NCBI GenBank assembly: GCA_032158125.1
Contig: JASKOT010000010.1
Coordinates: 372,001 to 436,000, forward strand
DNA from: Papiliotrema nemorosa
Taxonomy: Eukaryota > Basidiomycota > Tremellomycetes > Tremellales > Rhynchogastremaceae
Direction of reading: 5' to 3'
DNA: 64,000 nt
Shown here: piece after piece, positions 61,620 to 64,000 of the stretch
Layout of the letters: each line of letters begins with the position of its first letter
Numbering within the stretch: the first letter of the stretch is position 1
The notes under the pieces: generated by a model
Database searches by the model: none
What the model was told of the DNA's origin: nothing
Seen by the model: the letters and a program-made list of their open reading frames with translations, nothing else
Position numbers and translations under genes: made by a program

Positions 61620-62115
61620 GACAGATGCGTTGCCAGTCGAGTCTTGAATAGCGTTTTCGTGGATGGTATTTTGATGGTCAGCAACAGTCCCCTCTGACAG
61701 AGGGGTGACGTAACTGGACTGTCAAATCACGTGATACCACTCGATGGGAGGTCTGTGCGTCCGCGCGCCAGTGGGTGAGTATGTAATAATTCCGAAGTCG
61801 AGGCTTAACCTTGCGTCTTCCTCGGGACACCCTGAGGGCTCAGCCCAGAGTGTGCAGCGAAAGCTCCCAGGTGTTCTGTTGTACCTTTTCCGGTGAGATC
61901 CCTGTCAACACCCCGTGGCAATCACCGCGAGTGCGTTCGAAATGGCGGCGCCCTTGATCGTAGATTTTTCTTCATGTGCATAGATGGCGTTTCTGATAGA
62001 ACATCATCCGGTCGTCTCGTGCAGCTAATTGATCAACTCAATCCTCCATCCACGATTAGAACCAGTCGGCACCATTCTTTTGGCATCGTGTCGCGAAAAG
62101 TAGAGTCGCACGACG
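61620..62115. promoter_or_regulatory. Divergent promoter PAF-AH-like/DUF6534
   Basis: 496 bp between divergent starts; only short frames; no ordered element seen. Confidence 0.4.
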
Positions 62116-63464
62116 ATGGATGCGGCTACGGCCGGGAGTCATAACCCGTATCCAGTCACGCCTACAGGTTTCTTGATCGGTTCCTACCTCGCGGTGAGTC
62201 ACCTCTGACGCGACGAGTCTCCTTCGACCTCATGCTGACGATTAGTTTGGGCTGTACGGGATACATCTCACTCAGCTCTACACGTACTTTACAAACTATT
62301 CCGACCCGTTCAGGACGAAAGCGCTGGTAACATGGGTCTTCCTCCTCAGCACGCTGCAAATGGCGATCATTATGGGTTCGGGGTATAGATACTTTGTCGG
62401 GGGCATAAGTGAACCTGGAGTTTGGGGAACGTTTTTGTGGCCGTTGAGTTTTCAGGATGGTTTGGTGAGTGTTTGACGAGGCGATCACTGATAACAGATA
62501 CCAATGATGGCTTACACCGGCCAATTGTATTTTGGTCGTCGGGCACACATACTGTTAGGTCGCAGAAGGTGGTTTGGGATACTTGTGTTCGTCTGCGCCA
62601 CGGTGACTCTAGGTTGTGGTATTGCGTGAGTTGACGACTCGCTCCATTGCCCTGGCACACGTCCTGATTCTCAGTCTGGCAGTGACCGCTCGTCTATGGG
62701 CCGAAAGCCCGTGGGTGTCTGCTCTAGAATGGGCTCACACCACCAAGGCCATAGGAGTCCCTTCGCAGGTGGTAGCAATCACGTGGATGGGCATGTCGGC
62801 TTTCGTGGACGGCAGCATCACTTTGATCCTCATCATCCGACTCCGCCCTCACCGCTCGAGCTCTCCATTCCTCGTCAAACGCCTGATCACTCTTACACTC
62901 GAGACGGTTCTCCTGACTCACATGTGCGGCGCGGCAATGTGCATCATCTTTCTCGCCTCTCCCGCGAAACATCGTACAGACAAAGACATCTTTTGGGTTC
63001 TCATAGAGATTATCACCGAATTATATGCCCTGTCCATCTTGTTCACCGTCAACTCTAGGCGATTCATACGGGACCCCGACTCTTCTTTTGGCACATCCTC
63101 AGATAGACGCAAGACGGGTGACGGAGAGACGATGTTCGCCAATGGGTTCGGAGTATCCGAGGTGGAAAGAAGGGTCGAAGGTTATCAAGGAGATACCCCG
63201 TTTGGCGTGGCGATTCAACCCTTGACCTATGCCCAGAGTCACTATGGGGTGTACGAGTCGGCTCATCCTCCGATACCCCACAATCCCGATTCCACCACAG
63301 GGACATACCGCTCGACAAGCGGGACCGACAGCAGCGGATTCGCAGGGCAGACGGCCGAGCTGGTTTACTCAATGCGCTCGCTCACCTCTGCTGCTTCGCC
63401 CTTGGGTCCCATGACCCCAGCCGATGACCTGGACAAACAGTTGCTATCCGACGATGAAAAATGA
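62116..63464 (+). CDS. DUF6534-type seven-helix membrane protein
   Basis: Multi-pass membrane protein of unknown role from a family typical of basidiomycetes. Exons 62116-62193, 62246-62464, 62498-62625, 62675-63464; 404 residues. Hydrophobic helices: FLIGSYLAFGLYGIHLTQLY, TWVFLLSTLQMAIIMG, IPMMAYTGQLYFGRR (family-like polar helix), WFGILVFVCATVTLGCG, IGVPSQVVAITWMGMSAFVD and a GSITLILIIRLRP helix, then the DUF6534 core: LVKRLITLTLETVLLTHMCG, AAMCIIFL, FWVLIEIITELYALSILFTV and NSRR after the last helix, which is the usual closing motif. The final 120 residues are Ser/Thr-rich and presumably cytosolic. Introns are 52, 33 and 49 nt. No transport or signalling motif is visible. Confidence 0.85.
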
Positions 63465-64000
63465 CAGGCTTGTATCACACTGGAGAGATTGACATTCTGC
63501 TGCTTTATCCACTTGTATCTATTAGCGTACGGAAGCACGACGCATGCATCATTTTGACGAGAAGCTCCCGACGCCCCTGCTCGCCTCGACATCGTGACTG
63601 TGATGCATCTGGCTCCTTGGCACTCATGCCTGCCCTCGACGCCACGGGAGTTTAGCCAAATCTAGAGTTGACAAGCGAAAGCTGGAGTCTCTTCATGGGG
63701 CCACGCGGTCAGTCGCTGACGTTTCTCACTAGCTCGATAAATTTTGCATCTCCGCATTCTTTCATGACATCGCTTGGAGCTTGGTCACTGACTATGCTCG
63801 CAAAAACATGTTCATCGGTGTCCCCGAAGGTATGGAGTCGAAAGATTCGTTTAAAAGGCAAGGATCCAAGCAGATGCATCTGTCGTCTTTCACCCTAGCC
63901 AAAGCAAGGAAAATCCCTCGGGGTACCCTATCTTACACTCACCGCTCGCCCGCGATTCACCTGATTGGATCTACCGCTCCCAGCACACGAAACCGCCTTT
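63465..64000. other. 3' flank of the DUF6534 gene, no gene supported
   Basis: 536 bp to the window edge. A 76-codon plus frame at 63668-63898 shows no motif or splice structure. The start of the next gene, if any, lies outside. Confidence 0.4.

Noticed and set aside
63668..63898. 76-codon frame at the right edge
   Set aside because: No motif, no supporting splice structure.

Overview
The window is nuclear DNA of a basidiomycete yeast, most likely a Tremellomycete (Cryptococcus/Tremella relatives). Evidence: nearly every gene is cut by many tiny GT-AG introns, often with a CTNAY-like branch motif about 10 nt before the acceptor; a DUF6534 membrane protein, a family essentially restricted to basidiomycetes; and fungal versions of Cdc42, Chd1, Urb1, Cwh43, Wbp1 and an exo-glucanase-like GH5. 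There are no operons, transposons, CRISPR arrays or recognisable tRNA/rRNA genes. All gene models were built by hand from reading frame, splice consensus and family motifs; exon sums divisible by three support them but no transcript data were available.

Layout: GPN1 5' end (-, 1-182); CDC42 (+, 1385-2157); QRI7-like Kae1 protein with a membrane-anchored N-terminal extension (-, 2567-4837); BRI3-like small membrane protein (+, 5036-5621); unknown (+, 6334-7002); a 3.3 kb stretch with no gene I can support; GAC1-like PP1/glycogen-targeting subunit (+, 10358-13770); unknown acidic protein (-, 14076-15744); 1,855-residue arrestin (-, 16072-21719); URB1 (+, 22345-28658); Prx5-type peroxiredoxin (-, 28759-29547); ELP6 (+, 29749-30747); PAQR/IZH receptor (-, 31014-33484); TSR2 (-, 34342-35013); WBP1 (+, 35213-37067); amino-acid transporter (-, 37319-39377); GH5 glucanase-like (-, 40086-42369); CHD1 (-, 42789-48083); CWH43 (+, 49247-52913); RPL19 (+, 53809-54878); NDUFAF5 (-, 55160-56543); PhyH dioxygenase (+, 57285-58573); ADAL-type deaminase (+, 58685-59909); PAF-acetylhydrolase-like (-, 59988-61619); DUF6534 protein (+, 62116-63464).

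The content is mostly housekeeping: ribosome synthesis (URB1, TSR2, RPL19), RNA polymerase II assembly (GPN1), chromatin (CHD1), tRNA modification (QRI7, ELP6), ER glycosylation and GPI-lipid remodelling (WBP1, CWH43), mitochondrial complex I (NDUFAF5), polarity and signalling (CDC42, arrestin, GAC1, PAQR). Genes are tightly packed, often as divergent pairs sharing 0.2-1.2 kb promoters (GPN1/CDC42, QRI7/BRI3-like, arrestin/URB1, peroxiredoxin/ELP6, TSR2/WBP1, CHD1/CWH43, NDUFAF5/PhyH, PAF-AH/DUF6534) or convergent pairs with about 80-400 bp between stop codons.

The most unusual signals are in gene structure. The amino-acid transporter reads as an intact 476-residue family member only if three of its introns end in TG, GG and GG instead of AG. 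CHD1 and CWH43 are cut by 11 and about 12 introns of 30-40 nt, at the low end known for spliceosomal introns. Two introns look like GC-AG. The Kae1 protein appears fused to a transmembrane N-terminal extension.
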